Assembly (NCBI RefSeq): GCF_004303025.1 | Contig: NZ_PJQW01000006.1 | Location: 32,713 to 96,712 of the forward strand | DNA length: 64,000 nt | Direction of reading: 5' to 3' | DNA from: Flavobacterium sp. J27 | GTDB taxonomy: Bacteria > Bacteroidota > Bacteroidia > Flavobacteriales > Flavobacteriaceae | Part shown: positions 8,785-18,618 of the stretch, piece by piece | Layout: every line of letters starts with the position of its first letter | Position numbering within the stretch: the first letter of the stretch is position 1 | The notes under the pieces: model-generated | What the model saw: the letters and a program-made list of their open reading frames with translations, nothing else | Told to the model about the DNA's origin: nothing | Databases searched by the model: none | Translations under genes and position numbers: made by a program

Positions 8785-10809
8785 TTATCGTTTCATTGAA
8801 AAATGACTTTTTACTGTTTTTCCATTAGATAATTCCAAAACAAACCAATAATCTGAGGAAGGTAATAATTCCCCATTGAAAGTTCCATTCCATCCGTTTC
8901 CAATTGGATTAATTTGTTTTAATAATTTTCCAAACCTGTCAAAGATATATATTTTACTGTTTTCCAAACCTCTTTTATCTAAATTTTTAATTTGCCATGT
9001 ATCATTGTATCCATCTCCATTTGGAGTAAAAAACTTTGGATAATCAAGAATATAAAATAATTCTGAAGCAATACCACAACCGTTTTTATCTTTAACAAAA
9101 ACAGTATATTCACCTGCAATTAGATTTTGGAAAACAGGTGATTCTTGATAATTAAAGCCATTTAATGAGAAGACATAGTCGCCTAATCCAGTATAATTTA
9201 CAGTTGCAGTATTATTGTCTGCTATATCATTAATGATTACCTGATCTATAGTAGCAATATTAGATTCATTAACAATAATAGTTATTGTTTTGAAGCAACC
9301 GTTAGCGTTTTCAAGTGTAACTAAATAAGTTCCTCCTGTTGTAACCGTTATGGTTTGTGTATTTTGAACTGGTGTTGTATTCCAAGAATAAGATGCAAAT
9401 CCTGAACCAGCATCTAAAATAATTGTAGAACCACTACATAAAAATTGAGTTTGATCTAATGCAACTTCATTAAAAGTATTTACGTTTAAAGTAATTGGAA
9501 TATTATAGCAATTTCCAAATTGATTTGAACGTGCATAAATTGTTTGTTGGAAAGGTGTTGTGTTTGTATAGTTTAATGGTAAAGATGTACTTGCTGTTTG
9601 ACTATTGTAAAAAAACACACTGTCACCATTAGGTAAATTTTGAAAGATTTGTGTTGCCATAGTGGCTAGGTCAAAGGTAGTAATGCCGTCTTGATTTGTA
9701 TCATTGTCACAAAGGGTAAATATGTCTTGATTTATTGTTAACTCAGGTGCAAAATCAATTTTTATTTCCGATGTAGTACTACAAGTTGTATTATAAACTA
9801 TTTCAACAGAATAGATACCATTTTGTGTGGCTGGATCATGAGGTGCAGGTAAGTTTAGTAGTGGATCGGCAGATGGAACTGTTATAGGATTATTGTTTAA
9901 AAACCATTGGTAGGTTAAAGCTCCAGTAGCAGTTGCATCTAAGACAAGATTTTCAGTAGGGCAAACTGCGTTATTATTTGCAATAGTTCGATCATCTCCT
10001 AAGTTAATACCTAAATTAAAACTACCTCCTTTTAGAAAAATGGCAGAATCAAAACGAGCATCATTTTCATCAGCAATTACTAATTTTATATGATATGGTG
10101 TGCCAGGCACAACTGTTGATTCAGCTGTTAAAACAACAGTTTGACCATTATAAACCGTAGGATATACATCAGGATTAAATTGGTCAAAATACTGCTCGTT
10201 TTGGGCTGGGCATCCTCCGTTTGCAGTTATTAATGGATGAACTGTAGTTACTTTAACGGGTGTGTTTGTATTTGGAATTAAAGCTAGGTTTTGATATGCT
10301 GATGCACCTACTGGTTTTAATAGAAAAGCAAAACCATCAGAGTATTGACAAGGGTAGTTTGTGTCTTCTTCGTATTCTTCAGATGAAAATATATAATCAA
10401 AACTTATTCTATTGCCCAAAGGAATAAAATCAAATTCTAAAACGGTGGCATTTGTTGAGCTTACATTTAAAATTTGATCTAAATCTGAATCGCCATTCCA
10501 ATTCATATTACTCCCATTATCTGCTGTGGGGGTTGTTGGTCCTGGCGCATCAGAAACTTTTCCAGTGCTTAGAATAATTCCATTTTGAAAAGGAAATGTA
10601 GTTCCTGAGCCATTAAAATAGCCATAAGATAATTCTCCAGTTGAAAAGTTAGCTCCAGAGACAGATACATTACTCACTGAAGCGCAACCACTATTAATCA
10701 AAACATTTTCAATAAGTTGTTGTGCTGTGTACGTTTCATCTATGGTGATGTATTGAGAAACAATAGATTGAGAGAGTAATAAGCCTAAAAAAGTGAGAAT
10801 GTGCTTCAT
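8785..10809 (-). CDS. Choice-of-anchor L protein with T9SS type B sorting domain
   Basis: A 674-residue secreted protein. A signal peptide is followed by a choice-of-anchor-L domain (about 20-270; GCASVSNVSVSG, FPFQNGIILSTG, DFIPLGNRISFDYIFSSEEYEE, LVIADENDARFDSAIFLKGGSF). Ig/PKD-like segments follow, then a gliding-motility-type C-terminal domain (FFTPNGDGYND...IYIFDRFGKLL...WNGTFNG...DYWFVLEL) ending in KR. This domain directs export by T9SS and attachment to the surface or release. A surface adhesin or matrix role is inferred. ATG 10809 gives a normal signal peptide; the frame extends to 10875. It is a tandem paralogue of the next gene upstream. Confidence 0.92.
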   Translation of the reverse strand: MKHILTFLGLLLSQSIVSQYITIDETYTAQQLIENVLINSGCASVSNVSVSGANFSTGELSYGYFNGSGTTFPFQNGIILSTGKVSDAPGPTTPTADNGSNMNWNGDSDLDQILNVSSTNATVLEFDFIPLGNRISFDYIFSSEEYEEDTNYPCQYSDGFAFLLKPVGASAYQNLALIPNTNTPVKVTTVHPLITANGGCPAQNEQYFDQFNPDVYPTVYNGQTVVLTAESTVVPGTPYHIKLVIADENDARFDSAIFLKGGSFNLGINLGDDRTIANNNAVCPTENLVLDATATGALTYQWFLNNNPITVPSADPLLNLPAPHDPATQNGIYSVEIVYNTTCSTTSEIKIDFAPELTINQDIFTLCDNDTNQDGITTFDLATMATQIFQNLPNGDSVFFYNSQTASTSLPLNYTNTTPFQQTIYARSNQFGNCYNIPITLNVNTFNEVALDQTQFLCSGSTIILDAGSGFASYSWNTTPVQNTQTITVTTGGTYLVTLENANGCFKTITIIVNESNIATIDQVIINDIADNNTATVNYTGLGDYVFSLNGFNYQESPVFQNLIAGEYTVFVKDKNGCGIASELFYILDYPKFFTPNGDGYNDTWQIKNLDKRGLENSKIYIFDRFGKLLKQINPIGNGWNGTFNGELLPSSDYWFVLELSNGKTVKSHFSMKR

Positions 10810-10833
10810 TTTGTTTGTAATCGTTTGTTGTCG

Positions 10834-10841
10834 CAAATATA
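10834..10841 (-). promoter_or_regulatory. -7 promoter box for the first choice-of-anchor L gene
   Basis: TATATTTG on the minus strand, an exact TAnnTTTG match, 24 bp upstream of ATG 10809. It supports separate transcription from the upstream paralogue and the choice of the shorter start. Confidence 0.5.
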
Positions 10842-10960
10842 CTATAAAAGTATTTTTAAACTTTGGTTTTATCAATAATTACAACGCTTAGAAGTTAAAA
10901 ACTTCAAAAAAAGAACTAGATTTGTTTTTAGTTTTTTAAAAAAGAGTCGAACAGTAAATA

Positions 10961-12958
10961 TTATCGTTTAAGTGTGAAATGATTTCGTATCGTTTTTCCA
11001 TTTGATAATTCTAGGACAAACCAATAATCTGTTGATGGTAATGCTTCCCCATTAAAAGTGCCATTCCAACCATTTCCTAGGGGATTAATTTGTTTTAATA
11101 GTTTGCCATACCTGTCAAGAATATAGATTTTACTATTTTCTAAACCTCTTTTTTCAAGGTTTTTAATTTCCCAAATATCATTATAGCCGTCTCCATTAGG
11201 TGTAAAAAACTTTGGATAATCTAAAATATAAAATGATTTTGTAATAAGACCACAGCCATTTATATCATTAATATAAGCCGTGTATTCTCCAGGAAGTAAG
11301 TTATCAAAAGTATTTGTATTTTGATAGTCTAATCCGTTTAAAGAAAATGTATAGTTACCACTGCCAGAAACAATTATGGAGGCTGTGTTGTTATCAGCAA
11401 AGTCATTGATGATGATGTCTTCTAAAGTAGCTATTTCTGAACCTATTATTGTAAAAGTCTTAGTTTTAAAACATCCTTCTGAATTTTCTAAAAGAACATG
11501 GTATTCACCTGAGTTACTTACTGATATAGTTTGAGACGTTTGATTTGGATTTGTATCCCAAAGATACGATGTAAATCCATTACCAGCATCTAAAGTAATT
11601 ATGGTGTTTTCGCAGTTGCTAAGAGTTACATCTGAATAATCTTCAGTAAAAGTTTTTACTTCGATTGTTATTGGAAATACAATACCGTCATAACAGTTAG
11701 GAATGTTCGTTACTTTAGCATATAATGTTTGTTGGTAGGGAATTGTATTTTGGTATAATGTTGAAAGCGTACTTGTAGAAGAAGGATTTTCAAATAAACT
11801 TAATTGATAATTAGATGGCAAATTAGTAATTATCTGAGGTAGAATTACACTTAAATCAAAAGTTGTAATGCCATCTTGAATTGTATCGTCATCACATTGT
11901 GAGAAAATGGTATTGGAGCTTTGTATTAAATCTGGAGCAAACTCAATAATAATTTCATCCGTGGGTGCTGAAGTACAACCAGGAATTGATACCACAACAG
12001 CATAAGTTCCGTTTTGTGTAACGGTTAAAGTAGAAGAAGTTTCACCTACTATTTCATTTCCATCTAAAAACCATTGATGCGTACCTGTTAATTGAGTATC
12101 TAAAACAAAAGAGCTACCACATGCAGGGTTGCCATTTGCTATTGTTTTGTCATCCCCTAAATTTACATTGGTATTAAAGCTACCCGCTTTTAGAAAAATA
12201 GCTGAATCGTATCTATAATTTCCTTCATCTGCAATTACTAATTTAATATGATATTGATTACCTGGAATAACATTTGCTTGAGCGGTAAGTGTTTTGGTTT
12301 GGCCATTAAAATTAGTAGGATGATTCACACCATTAAAAGAATCAAAATATTGTTCGTTTTGAGCATTACAAGCACCTGGAATATCAGGATGAACTGTGGT
12401 TACTTTTACGGGTGTATTTGTATTGGGAATTAATGCTAGGTTTTGATAGGTTGTTGTGCCTACTTCGCGAAGTAAAAAAGCAAAACCATCAGAATATTGG
12501 CATGTTGCTGTACCATGATATTCTTCGGAAGAGAATATATAATCAAAACTAATACGATTTCCTAGAGGGATAAAATCAAATTCTAAAACAGTAGCATTGA
12601 TTGAGTTTGAGATATTTAAAGCTTGATTTAAATCTGAATCACCATTCCAACCGATTCCATTACCATCATCTGAAATATAATCATTTGGTCCAGGAGCATT
12701 AATTATTCTACCTGTACTTAAAATGATTCCATCTTCAAAGGGAAATGAAGAACCATCTCGATTGAAATAACCATACGTTTTTTCTCCTGATGAATAATTT
12801 CCTCCAGACGCTACTATATTGGTTACTGAAGCACAACCACTATTAATTAAAATATCTTCCACTAGTTGTTGTGGCGTAAAATTTTGATCTACAGTTATAC
12901 TTTGAGCTTTACTATTTTGTAAAAACAAAAAAGTAACAATAAAAATACAATGCCTCAT
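10961..12958 (-). CDS. Choice-of-anchor L protein with T9SS type B sorting domain (tandem copy)
   Basis: A 665-residue paralogue of the following gene with the same layout: signal peptide (1-18), choice-of-anchor-L domain (about 19-265), Ig-like segments, and a type B C-terminal domain. The final 85 residues are nearly the same in both copies (YPKFFTPNGDGYND, RGLENSKIYI, DYWFVLELSNGKT), while the middle segments differ more. It would be exported through T9SS. No PorP/SprF-like partner is adjacent in this window. A TATCTTTG promoter box lies at 12979-12986 on the minus strand, between the end of the ABC permease gene and this start. Confidence 0.92.
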   Translation of the reverse strand: MRHCIFIVTFLFLQNSKAQSITVDQNFTPQQLVEDILINSGCASVTNIVASGGNYSSGEKTYGYFNRDGSSFPFEDGIILSTGRIINAPGPNDYISDDGNGIGWNGDSDLNQALNISNSINATVLEFDFIPLGNRISFDYIFSSEEYHGTATCQYSDGFAFLLREVGTTTYQNLALIPNTNTPVKVTTVHPDIPGACNAQNEQYFDSFNGVNHPTNFNGQTKTLTAQANVIPGNQYHIKLVIADEGNYRYDSAIFLKAGSFNTNVNLGDDKTIANGNPACGSSFVLDTQLTGTHQWFLDGNEIVGETSSTLTVTQNGTYAVVVSIPGCTSAPTDEIIIEFAPDLIQSSNTIFSQCDDDTIQDGITTFDLSVILPQIITNLPSNYQLSLFENPSSTSTLSTLYQNTIPYQQTLYAKVTNIPNCYDGIVFPITIEVKTFTEDYSDVTLSNCENTIITLDAGNGFTSYLWDTNPNQTSQTISVSNSGEYHVLLENSEGCFKTKTFTIIGSEIATLEDIIINDFADNNTASIIVSGSGNYTFSLNGLDYQNTNTFDNLLPGEYTAYINDINGCGLITKSFYILDYPKFFTPNGDGYNDIWEIKNLEKRGLENSKIYILDRYGKLLKQINPLGNGWNGTFNGEALPSTDYWFVLELSNGKTIRNHFTLKR

Positions 12959-12978
12959 TTTTTTCTTTTAAAGCGAGG

Positions 12979-12986
12979 CAAAGATA
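12979..12986 (-). promoter_or_regulatory. -7 promoter box for the second choice-of-anchor L gene
   Basis: TATCTTTG on the minus strand, 21 bp upstream of ATG 12958, immediately after the stop codon of the ABC permease gene. It fits the TAnnTTTG consensus; no clear -33 element was found. Confidence 0.45.
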
Positions 12987-13826
12987 CTACAAATCTCTTT
13001 TTTTCAATATATAATAAGAAGAATAAATGAAAATTACAATCCAAACACATACAATCGCTATTTCAGTAAAATGTACACCATATTCTCTTACTACTTCTTC
13101 ACCTGTTATGGTGGTTTCTATGTTTTTAATAGCAGAGAGTCTTGAAAAAGGTTGTTTAATCAAATTACTCATTGATTCTAAAGGAAAAAACTGATTGATT
13201 TTTTCATAGATAGAGGTGTTTGGGAAAAATTGCCATCTCATAAGACCAGATATTATAAATTCTCCAATAAACCAGATTAAAAGAAAGCCTAAAGCAAAAG
13301 CACTTCTTTTAACTAGTATTCCTAAAAACAGACAAAAAGAAAAGAAGCCGATGAGTTTGAACAAAAAAGCGATTAGGTATTCTAAATCCGAAAAAACAAT
13401 ACTAAATTCGGTATATGAAGAAAATGAATAGCCTAAAATAAGAGATAAAAGAAAGATGAAAAGAGTAGAAGCAACTGCAAAAGTAATAACGGTTAAAAAT
13501 TTTGACAGAATGAATTCTTTTTTACTCATGCCATCAATTAAATTTTGTTTTAATGTACCATATGTATATTCATTTGCCATCATTGAAACAATAACTATGG
13601 CTAAAAATAATTTAAAATACCCCGCAATATAAGTGTTAAAATGCCAAATATAAGGGAAATTAAAAATGCCTTGTTCTGCAATATGTAATTTAAAATTTCC
13701 AAATTCAAATTTAATAGAAGCAATTAATGCTATGAAAGACAATAAAATGAAATAGGTTAATATTAAAAACTTACTGGCTTTATTTTTTAATAATTTCTGA
13801 AATTCTATAGAAAGTAATCGTTTCAT
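12987..13826 (-). CDS. ABC-2 type transporter permease
   Basis: A 279-residue inner-membrane protein with six hydrophobic segments (about 20-40, 72-85, 108-130, 145-170, 175-200 and 255-275). The layout is that of ABC-2 permeases that insert next to their ATPase (MMANEYTYGTLKQNLIDGMSKKEF matches the usual 'YGTLRQNLIDG' element). It begins 10 bp after the ATPase gene and forms an exporter with it. The substrate is unknown. Confidence 0.88.
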   Translation of the reverse strand: MKRLLSIEFQKLLKNKASKFLILTYFILLSFIALIASIKFEFGNFKLHIAEQGIFNFPYIWHFNTYIAGYFKLFLAIVIVSMMANEYTYGTLKQNLIDGMSKKEFILSKFLTVITFAVASTLFIFLLSLILGYSFSSYTEFSIVFSDLEYLIAFLFKLIGFFSFCLFLGILVKRSAFALGFLLIWFIGEFIISGLMRWQFFPNTSIYEKINQFFPLESMSNLIKQPFSRLSAIKNIETTITGEEVVREYGVHFTEIAIVCVWIVIFIYSSYYILKKRDL

Positions 13827-13836
13827 TATCTTTGTA

Positions 13837-14736
13837 TTAGTTGTTTTTGGTTAATTCTAAAAATTGTTCTTCAAGGCTATTTCTCCTTTTTACTAAATGT
13901 TGTAAAATAATTCCTTTTTCAAACGCATATTTGTTTAATTCTTGTGCATCAAAATGATCGTTTAGGTACACTAATAATTTATCATCTTCCATTTTGATGT
14001 TTTTTACAGTAGGATGATTTACTAAACATTCTTTTAGTTGTTGGTTATTCTCCGATTTTAATTCGAAAAAGCCTTCGTTAGCCAACATGCCCTCTACTGG
14101 TCCATGATATAATGTTTCTCCGTATCTAAGAACCACCACATGAGTACATACTTTTTCTACTTCATCCAATAAGTGAGACGCTAATAAAATAGTAGTGCCT
14201 TGTGCTGCAATAAGTTTGATTAAATCTCTAATTTGTCTAATTCCTTGAGGATCTAAACCATTGGTTGGTTCGTCTAATATTAATATTTCAGGATCATTTA
14301 ATAAGGCAGAAGCAATGGCTAAACGTTGTTTCATACCTAATGAAAAAGTTCTAAATTTGCTGTCTTGTCTTTTTAATAACCCTACAAGTTCTAATTTCTC
14401 GGTAACTTTTGAATACGAAATTCCTTTTATTTTGCACACCAACTCTAAGTTTTCTTTGGCAGTCATGTAAGGATAAAAGTTGGGCCTTTCAATAATAGCA
14501 CCTACTTTTTTTAAAGCATCGTGCACAGGTAAATTGCCATTAAACCATTGATAATCCCCAGAAGTTTTATTGACCACATTTAAGACAATTCCTAAAGTAG
14601 TTGATTTTCCTGATCCATTTGGCCCTAAAATACCATAAACATTTCCTTTTTGAATTTCAAAAGAGACATTTTTAACAGCGTGTACACTTTTGTTAAATAT
14701 TTTATTAAGATTGGTAATTGTAAGTATCGTTTCCAA
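13837..14736 (-). CDS. ABC transporter ATP-binding protein (ABC-2 exporter)
   Basis: A 299-residue ATPase with Walker A GPNGSGKST (about 38-46), a Q-loop region, signature FSLGMKQRLAIA, Walker B ILILDEPTNGLDP and the switch His in LASHLLDEV. The C-terminal 80 residues resemble the extension of CcmA/DrrA/BcrA-type exporters. It pairs with the permease 10 bp downstream. The family includes lantibiotic, antibiotic and lipid exporters, and nothing here distinguishes between them. Confidence 0.93.
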   Translation of the reverse strand: METILTITNLNKIFNKSVHAVKNVSFEIQKGNVYGILGPNGSGKSTTLGIVLNVVNKTSGDYQWFNGNLPVHDALKKVGAIIERPNFYPYMTAKENLELVCKIKGISYSKVTEKLELVGLLKRQDSKFRTFSLGMKQRLAIASALLNDPEILILDEPTNGLDPQGIRQIRDLIKLIAAQGTTILLASHLLDEVEKVCTHVVVLRYGETLYHGPVEGMLANEGFFELKSENNQQLKECLVNHPTVKNIKMEDDKLLVYLNDHFDAQELNKYAFEKGIILQHLVKRRNSLEEQFLELTKNN

Positions 14737-14880
14737 AATATATGTTTTTATTTAAAGTAGACGAAACTTAATCCAATTTGTTACAAAAGTTAATTTAACA
14801 GAAAAGGCATAATTGTGTTTTTTGTTCATCTTTTATCTCATTCCATAGTAATATTCTTATTTTTATAAAAATTATAAGCT

Positions 14881-15969
14881 ATGATTTTGGAAGTGATATT
14901 TTATATGGTTTCTGGTATTTGTATTTTAGTCAATGTATTGCCTTTTATCCCTAATCAACATTGGTTTTTTAGAGTTTGGGATTTTGGAAGAATACAACTC
15001 CTTTTTTTATTAATTATAGTATTGTTTTTTAGCTTTTCATTCTTTAGAAACGATTTTCTATTTCATAGAATTATTCAGACGATGTTAGTTCTATTGATAT
15101 TTTATAATTGTAGTGTTTTATTACCTTACACCCCATTATATAAAAAAAATAAAGTTAGTACTGTTTCCAAACTTCAAAATAAGCCTATTGCTATTATTTC
15201 TGTGAATGTATATCAGTTTAATAAGTCATATCATAAATTAATAAATTTGATACAAGAGGTAAGTCCGGATATTGTTTTAACGATGGAATCGAATTCAGAT
15301 TGGGAACAGCATTTACAAATCATAGAAAAAGAGTATTTATACACTCATAAAGCTACATTTGAAAATACTTATGGAATGCATTTTTATTCTAAATTAAAGA
15401 TTATAGAAGCAACAACTCATTTTTTCGTAGCTGATGATATACCTAGTTTTGAAATTATTTTGGAGACAAATGAAAATGAGAAACTGACTTTTTTTGGAGT
15501 ACATCCACCACCGCCAAGTCCAACAGAAGAAGAAAATTCGAAAGAGCGTGATGGTGAATTATTATCAGTTGCTAAGCAAGTTAGAAAAACTACTAATCCA
15601 GTTATTGTTTCTGGCGATTTTAATAATGTAGCTTGGGCAAAATCATCGGTGCTGTTTAAAAAAATGTCTCAATTAATTGATCCAAGAATTGGAAGAGGGT
15701 TCGTTTCTACTTTTCACGCAAAGTATAGATTATTGCGTTTTCCTATTGATTTGTTTTTTCATTCTGATACCATTGGTATTGCCAAGTTTAAAACTTTAGG
15801 ACCTATAGATTCTGATCATTTACCGATGTATTGTCAATTTTACATTGAGGAATTAGAAAAAAATAGTGAAAAAGAAACCATCAATCAAGAAGAAAAAGAA
15901 GTAGTTGAAGAGATGATTAATGAGGGCAAAAAAGAAGAAAGTGGTAGAGATGCAGTTGCTAAAGCATAA
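14881..15969 (+). CDS. Membrane-anchored endonuclease/exonuclease/phosphatase family protein
   Basis: A 362-residue protein with three N-terminal hydrophobic segments (about 3-22, 37-55 and 65-85) and a periplasmic EEP domain (about 100-325). EEP features visible are SVNVYQFN, a central Glu in TMESNSDW, VSGDFNNVAW and the terminal SDHLPMYC. The last 35 residues are almost all Glu/Lys. The family includes Mg2+-dependent nucleases and phospholipid or sugar phosphatases. The membrane-anchored form is common in Bacteroidota without a fixed substrate. Confidence 0.85.
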   Translation: MILEVIFYMVSGICILVNVLPFIPNQHWFFRVWDFGRIQLLFLLIIVLFFSFSFFRNDFLFHRIIQTMLVLLIFYNCSVLLPYTPLYKKNKVSTVSKLQNKPIAIISVNVYQFNKSYHKLINLIQEVSPDIVLTMESNSDWEQHLQIIEKEYLYTHKATFENTYGMHFYSKLKIIEATTHFFVADDIPSFEIILETNENEKLTFFGVHPPPPSPTEEENSKERDGELLSVAKQVRKTTNPVIVSGDFNNVAWAKSSVLFKKMSQLIDPRIGRGFVSTFHAKYRLLRFPIDLFFHSDTIGIAKFKTLGPIDSDHLPMYCQFYIEELEKNSEKETINQEEKEVVEEMINEGKKEESGRDAVAKA

Positions 15970-16037
15970 AAAAATCCTGCGGATAAATTTAATTTATAAT
16001 TGTTTTTATCTACAGGACAGTATATATTTTTCTTTTT

Positions 16038-16199
16038 TTAAATTCTTCTTCTCCCACTAATTAGTGATAAAATAAATAGTACTATAAAAATAAAGAATAA
16101 AATTTTTGCAATACTAGCAGCACCTGCTGCAATTCCTCCAAAGCCAAATATTCCAGCAACTATTGCTAAAATAATGAATGTAATAGTCCATCGTAACAT
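16038..16199 (-). CDS. DUF1328-type small membrane protein
   Basis: A 53-residue protein: [20 protein letters not shown], then [16 protein letters not shown], ending in LISGRRRI. Two membrane segments with a glycine/alanine-rich turn match the DUF1328 (YtjA-like) family. Its function is unknown; relatives are often stress-induced. It stands alone, with about 170 bp upstream to the TIGR02757 gene and a convergent neighbour downstream. Confidence 0.85.
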   Translation of the reverse strand: MLRWTITFIILAIVAGIFGFGGIAAGAASIAKILFFIFIVLFILSLISGRRRI

Positions 16200-16371
16200 A
16201 ATAATAAATTTTTAGTTTGTAATTGTTTTTTATAGAAAGAGAAATGTGTTTCCTCTTATTTTCTTTTACAAAGTTAAAGACTATGTTACAGGTATGGATT
16301 ATATGATTTTTTGAAACCTTTATACTATTGCCATGTTATTGCTATTTAGCTTTTTATATATAGTAATTAAG

Positions 16372-17136
16372 CTAAAATTTTTCAAAAACACCGAGCCCAA
16401 ACAATGCAAAATCATACTTTACAGGATCTATTGCATCGAGTTCTCTGAGATTTGTGTCTAATTCTAATAAGGCTTTAGCATCGTTTTGTTTTCGGGTTAA
16501 TAACCCTAGTTTTCGAGCTATATTGCCAGAATGAACATCTAATGGACAAGACAGGGCAGCTGTTGGAATATTTTTCCAAATACCAAAATCGACACCTTTA
16601 TTATCTTTTCGAACCATCCATCTTAAAAACATGTTGATTCTTTTTGCAGCAGAATTGTTTAATGGGTCAGAAATATGTTTGGTCGTTCTAGTTTGATGTG
16701 GAATTTCAAAGAAGTTCTTTTTAAATTCAGAAATACTCTTTTGCATTGAATTTACTTCTGCATTTTTTTCAAATAAAACTTCTAATCCCTTATGTTTGGT
16801 ATAAATGTTTTGTAACGCTTTTATAAATGTAATGGCATCAGTAGCATTAAACGTTCGATGCACAAAATGATCGAGTTTCTTCAAATCATCATCAGTATGT
16901 GTCATTACAAAATCATAAGGAGTGTTACCCATAGCATTCATTAATTTTTGAGCACTATTGATAATCATTTTTCTATTTCCCCACGCAATAGTAGCGGCTA
17001 AAAAACCAGCTATTTCAATGTCCTCTTTTATGCTAAAACTATGAGGTATTTGAATTGGGTCAGATTCAATGAAGTTTGGATTGTTGTATAAATCTACTTT
17101 TTCATCTAAAAAATCCTTTAGTGTTTCTTTTGTCAT
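16372..17136 (-). CDS. TIGR02757 family protein (DUF2400)
   Basis: A 254-residue soluble protein. Typical family stretches are [25 protein letters not shown] [38 protein letters not shown] and [14 protein letters not shown]. The family is widespread in Bacteroidota and has no established activity; parts recall HhH-type DNA glycosylase folds. Its ATG overlaps the stop of the upstream LolD-like ATPase by 4 bp, so the two are translationally coupled. Confidence 0.88.
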   Translation of the reverse strand: MTKETLKDFLDEKVDLYNNPNFIESDPIQIPHSFSIKEDIEIAGFLAATIAWGNRKMIINSAQKLMNAMGNTPYDFVMTHTDDDLKKLDHFVHRTFNATDAITFIKALQNIYTKHKGLEVLFEKNAEVNSMQKSISEFKKNFFEIPHQTRTTKHISDPLNNSAAKRINMFLRWMVRKDNKGVDFGIWKNIPTAALSCPLDVHSGNIARKLGLLTRKQNDAKALLELDTNLRELDAIDPVKYDFALFGLGVFEKF

Positions 17137-17813
17137 GATTCGTTTTCATTAGAAGACACAATGTTTCCATCTACCATGATTAGTTTTCGATCTGCCATAT
17201 TGGCTAAATCTTCATTGTGTGTTACGATAACAAATGTTTGACCCAATTCATCTCGTAATTTGAAAAATAATTGGTGTAAGTTTTCTGCGGTATGGGTGTC
17301 TAAATTTCCAGAAGGTTCGTCTGCAAAAATGACTGCGGGTTTGTTTATTAAGGCTCTGGCTACCGCAACGCGTTGTTGTTCCCCACCAGATAATTCGCTT
17401 GGTTTATGATGTAATCGATGCGACAAACCAAGGTAATCTAATAATTTTTTGGCTTCAGTTTCAACTTCTTTTTTATCTCTTTTCGCAATTAAACCTGGAA
17501 TATAAACATTCTCAAGAGCTGTAAATTCGGGCAAAAGTTGATGGAATTGAAAAATAAAGCCTAAATGTTGATTTCTAAAACGAGACAAACTTTTGTCTTT
17601 CATATTGGTTACTTCTTCACCATTAATTTCTAAACAAGTTCCGTCTTCTGGTGTGGCTTTATCTAATGTTCCTAAAATTTGAAGTAGTGTTGTTTTTCCT
17701 GCTCCAGATGCGCCTACAATAGAAACAATTTCCCCTTTTTTAATATGTAGATTAACTCCCTTTAGTACCTGTAAGGTGTCGTAATATTTATGAATGTTGG
17801 TGGCTTTTATCAT
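17133..17813 (-). CDS. ABC transporter ATP-binding protein, LolD/MacB type
   Basis: A 226-residue ATPase with Walker [10 protein letters not shown] (about 34-42), Q-loop [16 protein letters not shown], signature [15 protein letters not shown] and Walker [13 protein letters not shown]. These features, and the length, are those of the LolD/MacB/FtsE group. Members power lipoprotein release (LolCDE) or MacB-like export. No permease gene is next to it, so its partner must be encoded elsewhere. It is coupled to the TIGR02757 gene. Confidence 0.9.
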   Translation of the reverse strand: MIKATNIHKYYDTLQVLKGVNLHIKKGEIVSIVGASGAGKTTLLQILGTLDKATPEDGTCLEINGEEVTNMKDKSLSRFRNQHLGFIFQFHQLLPEFTALENVYIPGLIAKRDKKEVETEAKKLLDYLGLSHRLHHKPSELSGGEQQRVAVARALINKPAVIFADEPSGNLDTHTAENLHQLFFKLRDELGQTFVIVTHNEDLANMADRKLIMVDGNIVSSNENES

Positions 17814-17926
17814 GAAAAAAACATTTTTACAAAGAAACTGTTTTTTTTCTAATTCTTAATTTTAAACCGAATACAAATTAATTCCGTAAATAATAAATAT
17901 AAGTTAAAACCATTAATATGTTTAAC

Positions 17927-17950
17927 TTGTTTAGTATATTTGTTAAACAA
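17927..17950. promoter_or_regulatory. msrA promoter box inside an inverted repeat
   Basis: The -7 box TATATTTG (17935-17942) lies between TTGTTTA (17927-17933) and TAAACAA (17944-17950), a 7-bp inverted repeat spaced by 10 bp. A wider pair GTTTAAC/GTTAAAC overlaps it. The box is 22 bp upstream of the msrA ATG. A repressor site over the promoter is possible but unproven. Confidence 0.45.
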
Positions 17951-17963
17951 AAATAACGATTAA

Positions 17964-18605
17964 ATGAGATATTTGTTATTATTAAGTCTATTTATTTTTC
18001 AATCTTGTCATTCCCAAGAAGGTAAATTTAAATCAAAAGAATATAAAGAACCAATTCAAGTTGCTATGAATGAAAATTTAGAAGTTGCCACTTTTGCAGG
18101 TGGTTGTTTTTGGTGTACAGAAGCGATTTTTTTAGAAGTTAAAGGTGTAAAAAAAGTAGTTTCTGGTTACATTGGTGGGAAAACGAAAAATCCAACTTAC
18201 AGTGAAGTATGTAGTGGTGCTACAGGTCATGCTGAAGCCATTCAAATTACTTTTAATCCAAATGAAGTGGCTTATGAAGATTTGTTAGAGATTTTCTTTG
18301 GTACGCATGACCCAACAACCTTAAATAGGCAAGGAGCAGATGCTGGTACACAATATAGAAGTGAGGTTTTTTATTATTCTTTAGTACAAAAAGAAAAAGC
18401 GGAAAGATATATTGCATTGCTTGAAAAAGAAAAGTTATATAAAAATCCTATTGTTACACAAGTAACCTCGGCTACCGAATTTTATCCTGCAGAAGCGTAT
18501 CATCAAGATTATTACAATCAAAACTCTTTACAAGGTTATTGTCAAATGGTGATTGCACCAAAATTAGAAAAATTAAGAAAATACTATAAGTCTAAATTAA
18601 AATAA
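17964..18605 (+). CDS. msrA: Peptide-methionine (S)-S-oxide reductase, exported
   Basis: A 213-residue MsrA. The catalytic motif GCFWC (about residues 47-51) is followed by the family stretches GYIGGKTKNPTYSEVCSG, ATGHAEA, FFGTHDPTTLNRQG and DAGTQYRS. The N-terminus (MRYLLLLSLFIFQSC) is a lipoprotein signal, so the enzyme should repair oxidised methionines on periplasmic or outer-membrane proteins. Resolving cysteines may lie at the C-terminus (LQGYCQ). folE follows 13 bp downstream, suggesting cotranscription. Confidence 0.95.
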   Translation: MRYLLLLSLFIFQSCHSQEGKFKSKEYKEPIQVAMNENLEVATFAGGCFWCTEAIFLEVKGVKKVVSGYIGGKTKNPTYSEVCSGATGHAEAIQITFNPNEVAYEDLLEIFFGTHDPTTLNRQGADAGTQYRSEVFYYSLVQKEKAERYIALLEKEKLYKNPIVTQVTSATEFYPAEAYHQDYYNQNSLQGYCQMVIAPKLEKLRKYYKSKLK

Positions 18606-18618
18606 ACTTTTCTATTGT

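Noticed and set aside
8785..12958. Possible assembly duplication of the choice-of-anchor L genes
   Set aside because: The two copies differ in length and throughout their middle segments, so they are true paralogues and not an assembly artefact.
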